A stretch of 12,654 nucleotides of DNA from CAYZXU01 sp964482535 (GTDB taxonomy: Bacteria; Desulfobacterota; Desulfobacteria; Desulfobacterales; BuS5): assembly GCA_964482535.1 (NCBI GenBank), contig CAYZXU010000070.1:1-12654 (forward strand), in the 5' to 3' direction. Of the stretch, positions 12,290 to 12,654 are shown piece after piece. A model generated the notes under the pieces. It had not been told where the DNA came from, did not search any database, and saw only the letters and a program-made list of their open reading frames with translations. Made by a program: the position numbers and the translations under genes. Every line of letters begins with the position of its first letter. Position 1 is the first letter of the stretch.

Positions 12290-12654
12290 ATGGCTAAAGA
12301 AATTATATATGATATGAAAGCCCGTGAAGCCATGCTCACAGGTGTTCAGACGCTTGCAAAAGCTGTAGTTGTTACCTTGGGCCCTAAAGGCAGGAATGTT
12401 GTTATTGACAAATCATGGGGTTCCCCAACAGTTACCAAAGATGGAGTAACTGTTGCAAAAGAGATCGAACTGGACGACAAGTTCGAAAATATGGGCGCTC
12501 AGATGGTAAAAGAGGTTGCCAGCAAAACAAGTGATATGGCAGGTGATGGAACAACCACTGCAACATTGCTTGCAAGATGTATATATGAAGAAGGACAAAA
12601 GCTTGTTGTTGCCGGAAATAATCCAATGTCTGTAAAACGTGGTATTGACAAGGC
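12290..12654 (+). CDS. groEL: chaperonin GroEL, 5' part (runs off the window)
   Basis: The first 121 codons of the 60-kDa chaperonin are present and the reading frame is open to the window end. The N-terminal equatorial domain shows VVTLGPKGRNVVIDKSWG (27-44), which holds the nucleotide-phosphate loop, TVTKDGVTVAKEIEL (47-61), and the ATP-binding SDMAGDGTTTATLLA (81-95) with the hydrolytic Asp86 (Asp87 in E. coli). The usual text there is SDVAGDGTTTATVLA, a conservative difference. It ends in NNPMSVKRGIDKA, where the family typically has NPMDLKRGIDKA. GGAGGA at 12275-12280 is the ribosome binding site. It forms double rings that encapsulate folding proteins under the GroES lid. The rest of the gene is outside the window. 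Confidence 0.97.
   Translation, partial: MAKEIIYDMKAREAMLTGVQTLAKAVVVTLGPKGRNVVIDKSWGSPTVTKDGVTVAKEIELDDKFENMGAQMVKEVASKTSDMAGDGTTTATLLARCIYEEGQKLVVAGNNPMSVKRGIDK

Overview
The window reads as a chromosomal segment of an anaerobic Gram-negative bacterium, most likely a Desulfobacterota (former deltaproteobacterial) sulfate reducer of the Desulfobacterales type. This rests on an outer-membrane style lipoprotein, a FecR-domain/TPR/SLH envelope cluster, a short archaeal/Thermotoga-type AhcY, a PurH split into two genes, and moderately AT-rich DNA. The taxonomic call is an inference from gene types, not from a marker-gene search.

Layout. (1) Positions 80-2940, + strand: three exported proteins in one probable operon, namely an LPP20-like secreted protein, a TPR lipoprotein with SLH-like repeats, and a FecR-domain protein. 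(2) 3008-3761, + strand: a compact Phd/YefM-VapC toxin-antitoxin module with its own promoter and operator-like palindromes. It is followed by a convergent intergenic region (3762-4012) holding a Rho-independent terminator and a perfect 12-bp inverted repeat. (3) 10745 down to 4013, - strand: a seven-gene biosynthetic operon in the transcribed order IMP cyclohydrolase (PurH N-domain), AICAR formyltransferase (PurH C-domain), hisB, hisA, panC, metK, ahcY, driven by a near-consensus sigma-70 promoter at 10866-10894. (4) 10920-11456, + strand: an unrecognised 178-residue protein with an HELIH motif, divergent from the biosynthetic operon. (5) 11642-12654, + strand: an FmdB-type zinc-ribbon protein, groES and the 5' part of groEL.

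How the genes fit together. HisA makes the substrate of imidazole-glycerol-phosphate synthase (HisF/HisH, not in this window). HisB consumes one product of that enzyme (imidazole glycerol phosphate) and the two PurH halves consume the other (AICAR). The operon therefore brackets the histidine-purine branch point. MetK and AhcY supply S-adenosylmethionine and clear S-adenosylhomocysteine, and PanC makes pantothenate for coenzyme A.

The most notable observations are the genuine two-gene PurH with a cyclohydrolase that has lost the usual Arg of the GRVKTLHP motif, the small HELIH protein, the organisation around the missing HisF/HisH step, and the operator architecture of the toxin-antitoxin promoter. 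I found no clear sign of a wholly new multi-gene system, CRISPR array, phage or insertion sequence.
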